Source: a virus
Strand: one strand, 5' to 3'
Length of the DNA stretch: 61,998 nucleotides
IMG/VR virus record: IMGVR_UViG_3300033233_000039
Coordinates: 1 to 61,998 of that record
Below are positions 10,552 through 16,819 of this stretch, piece by piece. Position numbers and translations under genes: made by a program. Under the pieces are notes generated by a model that saw only the letters and a program-made list of their open reading frames with translations, was not told the DNA's origin and made no database searches. Positions within the stretch are counted from its first letter, which is position 1, and every line of letters begins with the position of its first letter.

Positions 10552-10928
10552 AGACAATAATATTTTTATTTGTTATACTAATATCAACCACCTGTTTAGC
10601 TGCTGATGGGTTTGTGTCATTTGAGTTTAGGGATGGTAATAGTTCATCATATCCAAATGGTGGTATAGCTAAATGGAGAACAGAAATTGAGGTTGGGCAG
10701 ACTTTCGATAGTGGATTTAGACCTTGGACAAGTGTTAGTACATTAATGGATAGATATGGTTCTGGTACTTTTCATCCAAGTAGTGTTGATTATAGAATTG
10801 GCCTCGACTATAAATACAAGTATATTTTAATATCTGGAAAGCATGTCTGCTGGCATCCGATAGATGAATCTGGTGATACTCAGGTTTGGAATGGTTTGGA
10901 ATTTAAATATCTTTTCTCTGATAAATAA
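10548..10928 (+). CDS. Secreted protein with signal peptide, unknown
   Basis: The start was chosen at ATG 10548, which overlaps the previous TGA (ATGA) and gives a good Sec signal peptide (MKTIIFLFVILISTTCLAA, cleavage after CLAA). A longer in-frame start at 10491 would bury the signal. The mature 107 residues are beta-rich with aromatic alternation (FVSFEFRDG, WRTEIEVGQTF, VDYRIGLDYKYKYILISG), compatible with a small beta-barrel or beta-sandwich. It is probably periplasmic or outer-membrane associated. No family was recognised. Confidence 0.6.
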   Translation: MKTIIFLFVILISTTCLAADGFVSFEFRDGNSSSYPNGGIAKWRTEIEVGQTFDSGFRPWTSVSTLMDRYGSGTFHPSSVDYRIGLDYKYKYILISGKHVCWHPIDESGDTQVWNGLEFKYLFSDK

Positions 10929-10941
10929 TAAGGATGATACT

Positions 10942-11196
10942 ATGAACTTTAGCAGTTGGTTAAAGAAAAGTGGTGATAGAGATGAAGTTTCACATGCATC
11001 TACCAAGCAATTCAGGAAAGCTCTTGATGATCTTGATAAAGCATTGAGATTGATTTATAGAGAGTTTCCTGGTGTTGATAGAGAGCTTAGAGAAATGCAG
11101 TTTATTGATTATGCTAAAGACACTCCACAACGAATTATAGATCAACTATATAGAATACCTGAGTATGTTGATAAAATGAATTGGGAAGAACAATGA
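10942..11196 (+). CDS. Small helical protein, unknown
   Basis: Start at ATG 10942 preceded by AAGGA at 10930-10934. This removes 26 codons of upstream overlap with the previous gene. The 84-aa protein is helical and charged (FRKALDDLDKALRLIYREF). Its beginning, MNFSSWLKKSG, is a weak relative of the MKFxxFLxE starts seen later in the window but lacks the cleavage-like Glu. It overlaps the next short gene by 4 nt. Function unknown. Confidence 0.55.
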   Translation: MNFSSWLKKSGDRDEVSHASTKQFRKALDDLDKALRLIYREFPGVDRELREMQFIDYAKDTPQRIIDQLYRIPEYVDKMNWEEQ

Positions 11197-11351
11197 AAAA
11201 ATTATTTAAGCAGTTTTTACAAGATGATGCTGTTATATCAACGGGTATAGCTACCAATACAGCTGGGACCAGTGGAGAAACTTCGCAAGGCAAAATTCCA
11301 AAGACTTTAAAATTTGACAAGTGGATCAACGACAACAAAAATGACAAATAG
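11193..11351 (+). CDS. 52-aa protein, unknown, with capsid-targeting-like start
   Basis: ATG at 11193 overlaps the preceding TGA (ATGA). The translation begins MKKLFKQFLQDDAVISTGIA and ends KFDKWINDNKNDK at TAG 11349-11351. The first ten residues fit the Phe/Leu amphipathic start shared by many genes here (KQFLQDD), with Asp where others have Glu. The middle (NTAGTSGETSQGKIPKT) is low-complexity. It is the last gene before a terminator. It could be a small head or scaffold-associated peptide, but this is a guess from the N-terminus. Confidence 0.45.
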   Translation: MKKLFKQFLQDDAVISTGIATNTAGTSGETSQGKIPKTLKFDKWINDNKNDK

Positions 11352-11379
11352 ATGATGTCAAAATGACAAAGTTTTATTT

Positions 11380-11428
11380 AATGCCCTAACTAAGTGGTTG
11401 ATTCTACTTTATTAGGGCATTTCTTTTG
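11380..11428 (+). terminator. Intrinsic terminator after the fibre operon
   Basis: The arms AATGCCCTAA (11380-11389) and TTAGGGCATT (11412-11421) pair perfectly over 10 bp. A short inner pairing AAGT/ACTT lies in the loop, and TCTTTTG follows. It lies 28 nt past the last stop of the operon. Confidence 0.75.
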
Positions 11429-11435
11429 TAATGGC

Positions 11436-11456
11436 ATTGTATATGCATTATACAAT
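11436..11456. promoter_or_regulatory. Perfect 21-nt palindrome upstream of a small membrane gene
   Basis: ATTGTATA (11436-11443) and TATACAAT (11449-11456) are perfect inverted repeats around TGCAT, 24 nt before the next start codon. TATACAAT could also act as a -10 element on the plus strand. It may be an operator or a dimer-protein site overlapping a promoter. Confidence 0.4.
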
Positions 11457-11479
11457 ATCAAATTACAAAGGAGAATAAA

Positions 11480-11668
11480 ATGATTGATACCAAAACTAAA
11501 ACCAACACAACAACCAATGCATCAGAAACCGTTTCTAAGGTGTCTATCACAGTAATGGGGATTATATCAGCAACTATTGGCATTTGGGCTGTAGCCTGTC
11601 TAGTAGGTGCTGTAGTGTCTAATGGACCATTAAATGTGATAAAAGGATTTGCCTCTAGCTTATTTTAA
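11480..11668 (+). CDS. Small single-span membrane protein
   Basis: The gene has a strong SD (AAAGGAG, 11468-11474) and ATG at 11480. The 62-aa product has a polar Thr/Lys/Asn-rich N-terminus and one hydrophobic helix (residues about 22-48, VSITVMGIISATIGIWAVA). It lies between a terminator and a late promoter as a single-gene unit. The layout is compatible with a small holin- or antiholin-like or superinfection protein, but nothing specific identifies it. Confidence 0.55.
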   Translation: MIDTKTKTNTTTNASETVSKVSITVMGIISATIGIWAVACLVGAVVSNGPLNVIKGFASSLF

Positions 11669-11681
11669 TGGTATGTTATCC

Positions 11682-11689
11682 TATAAATA
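11682..11689 (+). promoter_or_regulatory. T4-type late promoter (TATAAATA)
   Basis: An exact late-promoter octamer lies intergenically, 20 nt before the start codon at 11710, with an SD (TATAGGAGA) in between. T4 late promoters are read by the gp55 sigma factor with gp33 and the gp45 clamp. Confidence 0.75.
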
Positions 11690-11709
11690 GAACTTATAGG
11701 AGATTACAT

Positions 11710-12030
11710 ATGGACATCATAAACAAGTTAGAACTTTTTATAAATGAATCACCACTACATGACAATGTAATATATCGTCAAGTAGTGGTTCATCAGAGTT
11801 ATGATTGGAAGAATCATAAATGGTTCGATATGGAATCAATATTCTTTGGGTATAATTCTGGTGTTAATCTAGCTCAGTTGCTTAAGAGTGGGATAGTAAA
11901 GAAAACCCTTGAGCATAACAAAGATGTTGAAGTTAAGGGCGATCTTGTTAGATTGACTCATAATGCATATGAAAGAGAAAGAAAGGCTACTAGTGGTTAT
12001 AAACTAACTGCCAGAGATTTAGGAACTTGA
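11710..12030 (+). CDS. Capsid-targeting-like protein, unknown
   Basis: Start at ATG 11710, directly after the late promoter and a TAGGAG SD; longer in-frame starts precede the promoter. The 106-aa product begins MDIINKLELFINESP, which fits the amphipathic start plus I-x-E cleavage-like site discussed for the late genes. The body (VVVHQSYDWKNHKWFDMESIFFGY) is basic and aromatic, with a GVNLAQLLKSGIVKKTLEHN segment. It is transcribed alone and late, convergent with the minus-strand 3D-domain gene. Plausibly head-packaged; function unknown. Confidence 0.6.
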   Translation: MDIINKLELFINESPLHDNVIYRQVVVHQSYDWKNHKWFDMESIFFGYNSGVNLAQLLKSGIVKKTLEHNKDVEVKGDLVRLTHNAYERERKATSGYKLTARDLGT

Positions 12031-12540
12031 TAATACATTGAAGGAGGCTTTCTTAATAACAAAGCCTCCTTTTTGTTTTCCGAAATCAATAGCATCATGT
12101 TTATTCTTCATGTATATATCTACTCGTTTACTCCATCTATGATCGATTCTATCTTGATATTCGTATGGTCCTCTAATAACATTATTTAGAACTAGATATA
12201 TCATATCGCCAAATTTTAAGTTGTATTGATTCTCTATATCTCTTGATACCGCAATCATACCCTTCTTAGTTTTCTTCAATGATGCAGTTTCAAATGGATT
12301 CCCATCTGTCTCACTTCTACTTGATGTATATGCTGTAACAGTTACAGGAACCATCATAGATTTAATGATACCATCAACATGACTATTTTTTGCTGAGATA
12401 TCGGTTATGTATGCTTTTTGTGTTTGAATGGTATTGTGTAATGAATCGTTCTGACTTCTAAGAATGGAGTTATTAACAAAACAGTTGATGATGATTATTG
12501 CAAACACTGTATGCAAAATACTATGAATTAATGTTTTCAT
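12019..12540 (-). CDS. 3D-domain (double-psi beta-barrel) cell-wall protein with membrane anchor
   Basis: This 173-aa protein has an uncleaved-looking N-terminal membrane helix (residues 5-24, IHSILHTVFAIIIINCFVNN) and a short coiled segment. Its C-terminal domain (residues about 62-165) begins VTVTAYTSS and contains KKGMIAVSRDI, LKFGDMIYL and DIYMKNKHDAIDFGK. The T-A-Y-T, GDxIYL and three-Asp pattern is that of 3D/MltA-RlpA-like double-psi barrels found in peptidoglycan lytic enzymes. It probably acts on murein in the periplasm during lysis or entry. The start is preceded by AAAGAGG. Confidence 0.75.
   Translation of the reverse strand: MKTLIHSILHTVFAIIIINCFVNNSILRSQNDSLHNTIQTQKAYITDISAKNSHVDGIIKSMMVPVTVTAYTSSRSETDGNPFETASLKKTKKGMIAVSRDIENQYNLKFGDMIYLVLNNVIRGPYEYQDRIDHRWSKRVDIYMKNKHDAIDFGKQKGGFVIKKASFNVLSSS
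12041..12075. terminator. Terminator between convergent genes, inside a coding end
   Basis: AAGGAGGCTTT (12041-12051) pairs with AAAGCCTCCTT (12061-12071) around a 9-nt loop, followed by TTTGTTTTC. It terminates plus-strand transcripts. The same bases encode the last residues (KGGFVIKKASF) of the minus-strand 3D-domain gene. Confidence 0.75.
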
Positions 12541-12550
12541 GATACCTCTT

Positions 12551-12558
12551 TATTTATA
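12551..12558 (-). promoter_or_regulatory. Possible late promoter for the 3D-domain gene
   Basis: On the minus strand this reads TATAAATA, immediately upstream of the SD (AAAGAGG) of the 12540 start. The spacing would leave almost no leader, so it may be chance in AT-rich DNA. Confidence 0.35.
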
Positions 12559-12573
12559 TGTCAACTTATCTCC

Positions 12574-13458
12574 TTAAAACCAAACATCCATGTTTTTTGA
12601 CATAGTGAGAATACTTTCTCTGTTTTGTGGCTCTAATAACATAGATACCTTACCAACAAAAAACTTTTCGGTTTGTTTATGGTAGTCGTGTTGAATGCCT
12701 TCTTTGGTAAATTCTTCAGGCCACTCATAGAATCCTATGTTGTTGACTCCAAATCTATTTCTCTTAACATATATAAGCTTTAGCTTTTCGCCTTCTTTGA
12801 TATGCTCATACTTGTTATAGATACCAAATTCTCTCAATAGGTATTCATAATTAAAAGCTCCTTTGACATTATATGGAGTTCCTTTTACACAAGTATTATT
12901 AACAATATACTTGGTTAGGTTTCTAACACCGATATTAACGCTCAAATCTTCGATATTAGCGTGTTTCTGACTCTCTTTATAGTCTTCCACCACTTTCTTA
13001 ATATCTTCGTCTGAAGAGCCTTTTAGGATCATTTCAAGTACATGTGTTAATGCTGGTTTAAAAATGGTTGGTGTCTCTGATCGAATCATTTCTAAACCAG
13101 TAACATCAATCTTATCCTCTTTCTTTCCTTCCTTATTAACTAAATGATATCCGTACTTCTTCTTAGCAACAAACAACGCAGTCTTACAAACAATCTCTTG
13201 TTTGAAGTTAATAGAGAAATCAGTAACTGTTGAGTTATATGTTCCTAATTGAGTTATGGTTAAAGCATTGCTATCAACATGGTTCTCTAAACACTTGGAT
13301 ATTCTTAATACTATATCCACTTGTTTGTCTAAAGGCAAGCTTAACCATTTATCCTTTGGGATACCATGTGCTAAAATAAAGTCCTCTACATTGACGAACA
13401 AGCTATCAGTGTCAACTCCTTCAAATGTAGGTGATATGGTCAATATAACCATCATCAC
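12574..13458 (-). CDS. 43: DNA polymerase (gp43-like), C-terminal fragment with motif C, thumb and clamp-binding tail
   Basis: The 294-aa product carries family B polymerase motif C (GVDTDSLFVNV, residues about 14-24). The palm and thumb regions follow (GLEMIRSETPTIFKP, KGTPYNVKGAFNYEYLL, KLKLIYVKRNRFGVNNIGFYEW), and the gene ends NMDVWF, a likely clamp-binding tail like that of T4 gp43. The N-terminal half is a separate gene at 18064-19809. The first residues here (MMMVILTISPTF) do not look like polymerase. A +1 frame change at ATT TGA (13422-13427) would join this frame to an SD-preceded ATG at 13483, giving GYIDHITYIEGVDTDSLF, a far better motif C strand. The true start is therefore uncertain. 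The two parts presumably assemble non-covalently. Confidence 0.85.
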   Translation of the reverse strand: MMMVILTISPTFEGVDTDSLFVNVEDFILAHGIPKDKWLSLPLDKQVDIVLRISKCLENHVDSNALTITQLGTYNSTVTDFSINFKQEIVCKTALFVAKKKYGYHLVNKEGKKEDKIDVTGLEMIRSETPTIFKPALTHVLEMILKGSSDEDIKKVVEDYKESQKHANIEDLSVNIGVRNLTKYIVNNTCVKGTPYNVKGAFNYEYLLREFGIYNKYEHIKEGEKLKLIYVKRNRFGVNNIGFYEWPEEFTKEGIQHDYHKQTEKFFVGKVSMLLEPQNRESILTMSKNMDVWF

Positions 13459-13475
13459 CTACACCTATGTCTCCC

Positions 13476-13652
13476 CTATTCATAAATTTTCTCCATTATT
13501 TTATTAAACATCTCTTCTTTGTTGCTTTTGTATTCTTTACTCCATATGGTTATATACTTATATCCTAATTCTACCATTATCTTTTCTTTTTGTAAATCTA
13601 TTTCGTGAACTTTGGCATGTGACATGTGCTCATCTGCTGTAAAGAAATACAT
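13476..13652 (-). CDS. Fragment of a Vsr/DUF559-like homing endonuclease at the polymerase break
   Basis: The 58-aa product contains ADEHMSHAKVHEIDLQKEKI followed by ELGYKYITIWSKEY. The K-x2-x-L-x-x-x-GY-x-x-I-x-IW-x-x-EY pattern is the C-terminal core of Vsr/DUF559-type nucleases, a family of free-standing homing endonucleases. The catalytic N-terminal half is missing, so it is a remnant or short derivative. Its ATG overlaps the stop of the upstream gene (TAATG), and its TAG overlaps the possible ATG of the polymerase C-fragment. It therefore sits exactly at the edge of the split polymerase. Confidence 0.55.
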   Translation of the reverse strand: MYFFTADEHMSHAKVHEIDLQKEKIMVELGYKYITIWSKEYKSNKEEMFNKIMEKIYE

Positions 13653-13873
13653 TATGCTTTAATCCTTGATATTAAATCAGCTTTGGCTTTTTCAAATGCT
13701 TCTTGTTTAATAGTGTCATAATCTGCCTTTGATATACTAATATCGCCACATAAATATGCCAACACTTCTGCAAATTCTGCTATTGCTTGAGGTTTTGTAA
13801 TTTTGTGATATGTATAGCAACCAAATTCATCTAGCATTCTTTGCTTAAATGTGTCATCTCCGAATGTGCTCAT
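13652..13873 (-). CDS. Small helical protein, unknown
   Basis: This 73-aa hypothetical protein starts MSTFGDDTFKQRMLDEFGCY and has a helical C-terminus (DYDTIKQEAFEKAKADLISR). There is no known motif. An SD-like AAAGGATG precedes ATG 13873. It lies inside the 4.6-kb block between the two polymerase fragments and overlaps the start of the nuclease remnant by one base. Confidence 0.55.
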   Translation of the reverse strand: MSTFGDDTFKQRMLDEFGCYTYHKITKPQAIAEFAEVLAYLCGDISISKADYDTIKQEAFEKAKADLISRIKA

Positions 13874-13933
13874 TATTTCATCCTTTTGTTTTCTTAATTA
13901 GTTCTGTCATTAGAATAGCTGTATCAGTGCAGA

Positions 13934-14131
13934 CTAAACATCCACCCCATATTTCTTGATCATATTTTCACAGTGAGAAGGTGTTGGTTTGTTAATATAG
14001 AAGTTCTGAGTAAGAACACCAAACCCCTTTTCAGTGCAGAAATTCCAACCACCATCGCCCATCTTAGAAAGTTCAAGTTTCTTTCCATTGTATTCGACAA
14101 TGCTTCGATTACCAAGTGATAAGATTTCCAT
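13934..14131 (-). CDS. 65-aa protein, unknown
   Basis: The product begins MEILSLGNRSIVEYNGKKLE and ends MIKKYGVDV. It is predicted beta-rich in the first half, with no known motif. The SD AAGGAGAAC precedes ATG 14131. It belongs to the minus-strand block between polymerase fragments. Confidence 0.5.
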   Translation of the reverse strand: MEILSLGNRSIVEYNGKKLELSKMGDGGWNFCTEKGFGVLTQNFYINKPTPSHCENMIKKYGVDV

Positions 14132-14132
14132 T

Positions 14133-14213
14133 TTAGTTCTCCTTAATGTATTTCTGAATCAACTCTGCTTTACTATCATCAGTCATCTTACCAAAAATAT
14201 CATCTAGCGTCAA
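14133..14213 (-). CDS. Possible 26-aa peptide or gene fragment
   Basis: From a TTG at 14213 the frame reads MTLDDIFGKMTDDSKAELIQ followed by KYIKEN and TAA at 14133-14135, overlapping the SD of the next gene. The composition looks protein-like. The start codon is weak and no SD is clear, so it may be the tail of a decayed gene. Confidence 0.25.
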   Translation of the reverse strand: MTLDDIFGKMTDDSKAELIQKYIKEN

Positions 14214-14254
14214 CAATTATTCATCTTCTGGGAATTATTCTAAGTTGCTATAAT

Positions 14255-14268
14255 TATTTATATAAATA
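14255..14268. promoter_or_regulatory. Palindromic double late promoter (TATTTATATAAATA)
   Basis: The 14-bp perfect palindrome contains TATAAATA on the plus strand (14261-14268) and on the minus strand (14262-14255). It could fire towards the HNH gene at 14293 (24 nt away) and towards the minus-strand small genes. Confidence 0.65.
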
Positions 14269-14292
14269 GTAGTAACTAAATAAGGGGATTAT

Positions 14293-15249
14293 ATGAACCA
14301 ATATCATCAAACTATAATAGACTATGGATATAATAAGTATGTTAAGTGGTATTTGTCAATATGTAAACGCTCTCAATTGAAATTTACTACAAGAAAAGAG
14401 GCTGTCTTATATTATGGATACACGGAGGAACACCATATTTTACCAAAAAGCTTGTGCTCTGATGATATACAAAAGAACGATAAGAGCAATAGAGTATATC
14501 TTTCCGCAAGAGAACACTTTATATGTCACTGGCTTCTCACTAAGATAACACATAGTCAATCAATGTTTAGGGCTTTTTGGGGTTTAACATCACAGCACTC
14601 ATCAAATCATAAAAGATATAAAGTTTGCTCTAAGGTGTATGAACTATCAAAGAAGGCATATTCAAAATCAATTTCTGGTGATAATCATTGGATGAAATCT
14701 GAAAAATCTCGCAAAAATGCTTCTATTGCTGCCAAAAAGAGAATATTAAACATGACAGAAGAGCAAAAAAAGAACAAACGTATTGCACTGTCTATGTCAA
14801 TTAAAGGACGAATTTTATCTCCAGAACACAAAGATAGAATTGGGAAGGCAAATAAAAATAAAAAAAGGTCTTCGGAGATGAACATGCGACAAAGCATGCG
14901 ACAAAAAGAGTATGTCATTACTCATGGTTGGAAATCACCCACTCTAGGTGTTGTCAGAGATAAGCAACCATGCCATATATGCGGAACTCTTGTTGATGTC
15001 GCTAATATGAATAAATGGCATGGAGATAAATGCAGATTTATTCATATTAGCGAAGATATATTAAAAATTATATTTAAGAGTCCGTTAAAAAATTCTCCGA
15101 TGGTTAATAACAAGAATCGTCTTACTCCATTCGGAAACATGATACGTGATATCACAGGATACTCAGAAATTGATGATATTAAAAAAATAGTTATAATACA
15201 TCAAGATTACATTCGTCTTGTAGATAGTCAGTTGCTAGATTACCAATGA
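14293..15249 (+). CDS. HNH homing endonuclease with NUMOD3 repeats
   Basis: This is a 318-aa free-standing homing endonuclease. The HNH core is near residues 48-85 (EEHHILPKSL ... NRVYLSAREHFICHWLL). DNA-binding NUMOD3-like repeats follow (GDNHWMKSEKSRKNASIAA; GRILSPEHKDRIGKANKNK). Near residue 230 there is a zinc-like pair CHICG ... C. It has its own late promoter and the SD AAGGGG, opposite in strand to its neighbours. Its 3' end overlaps the end of the RNA ligase gene by 59 nt on the other strand. It lies between the two polymerase fragments and is likely a selfish element; the target site is unknown. Confidence 0.85.
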   Translation: MNQYHQTIIDYGYNKYVKWYLSICKRSQLKFTTRKEAVLYYGYTEEHHILPKSLCSDDIQKNDKSNRVYLSAREHFICHWLLTKITHSQSMFRAFWGLTSQHSSNHKRYKVCSKVYELSKKAYSKSISGDNHWMKSEKSRKNASIAAKKRILNMTEEQKKNKRIALSMSIKGRILSPEHKDRIGKANKNKKRSSEMNMRQSMRQKEYVITHGWKSPTLGVVRDKQPCHICGTLVDVANMNKWHGDKCRFIHISEDILKIIFKSPLKNSPMVNNKNRLTPFGNMIRDITGYSEIDDIKKIVIIHQDYIRLVDSQLLDYQ

Positions 15250-16306
15250 ATTCCATATCATCTATTTCGTTGATTGCATCTACAATATCGATATGCTTTT
15301 TCCTAGCATTAAAGAGAACACCAGAGAACTTGTGCTTAATTGCTTTTAGCGCGAAGTCTTTTTGATTATCCAAATTTTTAATATCATTATATGTTGATTC
15401 AATATCTCTTTTTAGAGAGTTAATAGCAGCAACATATTTATTAAAAATTTCGGCATATTCAGGGAAATACAATAAAAATTCTTCATGATCATTACCCATC
15501 ACCAACCTAACAACTCTCTTTGGTGTAACAGTTCCATTATCCCTCAAGTGAGCAATAGCAAGATAAGCAGGATTCTTGATCTTAATACGCCAGTTACTCT
15601 TTCGGATATAGCAAACATAACCTTCATCCATTGCAGGTAAATCCTTAAATGATGTATGGATATCATCGATATACTCAAACTTATAAACTTCAGGATACTT
15701 CCAATTAACTACTGGAAAATTAACATATGCTGCATGAATATCTTCATGCTGACCAGTAACTTTATTTCGAATACCAGTAAGATATATAGCATCTTCTGTG
15801 TATGCTTTTACTACCCTGTTGAACTTAGAACACATTTCAAAGATGTAGCAGTCCTCCTTATTGAAGTTACGAAAGTGATTATTAACAGTATCACCAAGGC
15901 ACAATTCAAACACTTCAGCAAAGGTCTTACCTGAAGGAGTCTCACCCTCACCATAAGCCATAGAACGAGAACATACATTCCACTTATCACCATCATGATA
16001 AACAGTCATCAGACTACCATCAAGCTTCTCAAAGACAGTAGCCTGAGTGATATTGAAGTTTTCTGTATTTGGGTCTTCACCTAAGTTATAGAATCGATCA
16101 AACGAGCGAGACATAACAGAGTAATCCTTCTTGCTTAGAATGAGATTACGACATTCCATGACAATTGGATTAAATCGATGGTTGCTTGAATCGATCTGGC
16201 AGTAGTTTAGTACTATACGATCTGGATAGTCCTTCACCTTGATACCAAATTCTTCAGTAAGCTTCTCAAGGCTATTTTTCTGTAGATACTCCTGAGCCTG
16301 CATCAT
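15191..16306 (-). CDS. rnlA: RNA ligase 1 (T4 Rnl1-like)
   Basis: At 371 aa it is close to T4 Rnl1 (374). It has the nucleotidyltransferase motif I KLDGS with nucleophile Lys94, the upstream ECRNLILS element, motif IIIa-like CYIFEMCS, motif IV DEGYVCY, and motif V WRIKIKNPAYL. The helical C-terminal domain typical of Rnl1 follows. It joins 5'-phosphate and 3'-OH RNA ends; with polynucleotide kinase (32032) it repairs tRNA cut by host anticodon nucleases. ATG 16306 follows AAAGGA. The 3' end overlaps the convergent HNH gene. Confidence 0.92.
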   Translation of the reverse strand: MMQAQEYLQKNSLEKLTEEFGIKVKDYPDRIVLNYCQIDSSNHRFNPIVMECRNLILSKKDYSVMSRSFDRFYNLGEDPNTENFNITQATVFEKLDGSLMTVYHDGDKWNVCSRSMAYGEGETPSGKTFAEVFELCLGDTVNNHFRNFNKEDCYIFEMCSKFNRVVKAYTEDAIYLTGIRNKVTGQHEDIHAAYVNFPVVNWKYPEVYKFEYIDDIHTSFKDLPAMDEGYVCYIRKSNWRIKIKNPAYLAIAHLRDNGTVTPKRVVRLVMGNDHEEFLLYFPEYAEIFNKYVAAINSLKRDIESTYNDIKNLDNQKDFALKAIKHKFSGVLFNARKKHIDIVDAINEIDDMEFIGNLATDYLQDECNLDVL

Positions 16307-16370
16307 TGTTGAGTCCTTTAGTGTTTTGTTTAAAATAAATCCTAGAAAAACATACTACTTTTCCTATATT

Positions 16371-16571
16371 TTACTTCCCCTGCATATTGTGATATTTTGA
16401 GAGAGTTAGTTCTACTCGCACTTTATCTAATGAGGCAAGAGCACTAAGAAAGTGTTGTTGTGCTATAGGAGAAAGAACATCTCCATCTACTTCTTCCTCG
16501 CCAACCAACAAACCCATCTTAATATCAGAAATCATATTAATGGCTTCATCGAATGATTTTATAACTAACAT
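16371..16571 (-). CDS. Small acidic helical protein, unknown
   Basis: A 66-aa protein (MLVIKSFDEAINMISDIKMG ... IAQQHFLSALASLDKVRVEL), helical and acidic, with no known motif. It has a strong SD (AAAGGAG) and an early-type promoter 50 nt upstream. It heads the transcription unit that continues into RNA ligase 1. Confidence 0.6.
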   Translation of the reverse strand: MLVIKSFDEAINMISDIKMGLLVGEEEVDGDVLSPIAQQHFLSALASLDKVRVELTLSKYHNMQGK

Positions 16572-16596
16572 ATTCTTCTCCTTTATCTCAATTGGT

Positions 16597-16645
16597 TGTC
16601 ACTCACTGACAGACACAGGATAGCCCATTAAAAATCATAAATCAA
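16597..16645 (-). promoter_or_regulatory. Early-type promoter with leader stem-loop
   Basis: On the minus strand: TTGATT (16645-16640), 17 nt, TATCCT (16622-16617), then a stem-loop TGTCA-GTGAG-TGACA (16611-16597) in the leader of the 16571 gene. The whole 60-bp block is nearly identical to the one at 20395-20443. Confidence 0.8.
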
Positions 16646-16727
16646 GATTTATTTTTCCAATCATTCAAATAGTTATTGTTAATATGCTAATTAATAACAT
16701 GTCTTTTTGAGGATGTCAATAATTTTC

Positions 16728-16735
16728 TATAAATA
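16728..16735 (+). promoter_or_regulatory. T4-type late promoter before the HNH gene
   Basis: Exact TATAAATA in intergenic DNA, 84 nt before the HNH start at 16820. It is separated from that start by a strong hairpin. Confidence 0.7.
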
Positions 16736-16751
16736 GTACTAGAAATAAACA

Positions 16752-16784
16752 AACCCAATTACCATTTGCCGTGGTAATTGGGTT
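16752..16784 (+). promoter_or_regulatory. 13-bp perfect hairpin in the leader of the HNH gene
   Basis: AACCCAATTACCA (16752-16764) pairs with TGGTAATTGGGTT (16772-16784) around TTTGCCG. No T-run follows on the plus strand, so it is unlikely to be a terminator in that direction. It lies between the late promoter and the SD and may set mRNA stability or translation. Confidence 0.6.
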
Positions 16785-16819
16785 CTAACCTAAACATTTA
16801 CTTTGAAGGAGTAAACATC

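Noticed and set aside
10809-10816. Intragenic TATAAATA (also at 36234, 40250, 58275)
   Set aside because: In DNA this AT-rich about 7-8 copies per strand are expected by chance, and these sit inside genes. Only intergenic copies near a start were called with confidence.
13862-13933. Ten-codon frame ending in KKTKG on the minus strand
   Set aside because: Too short and without SD; the gap is ordinary intergenic or a gene remnant.
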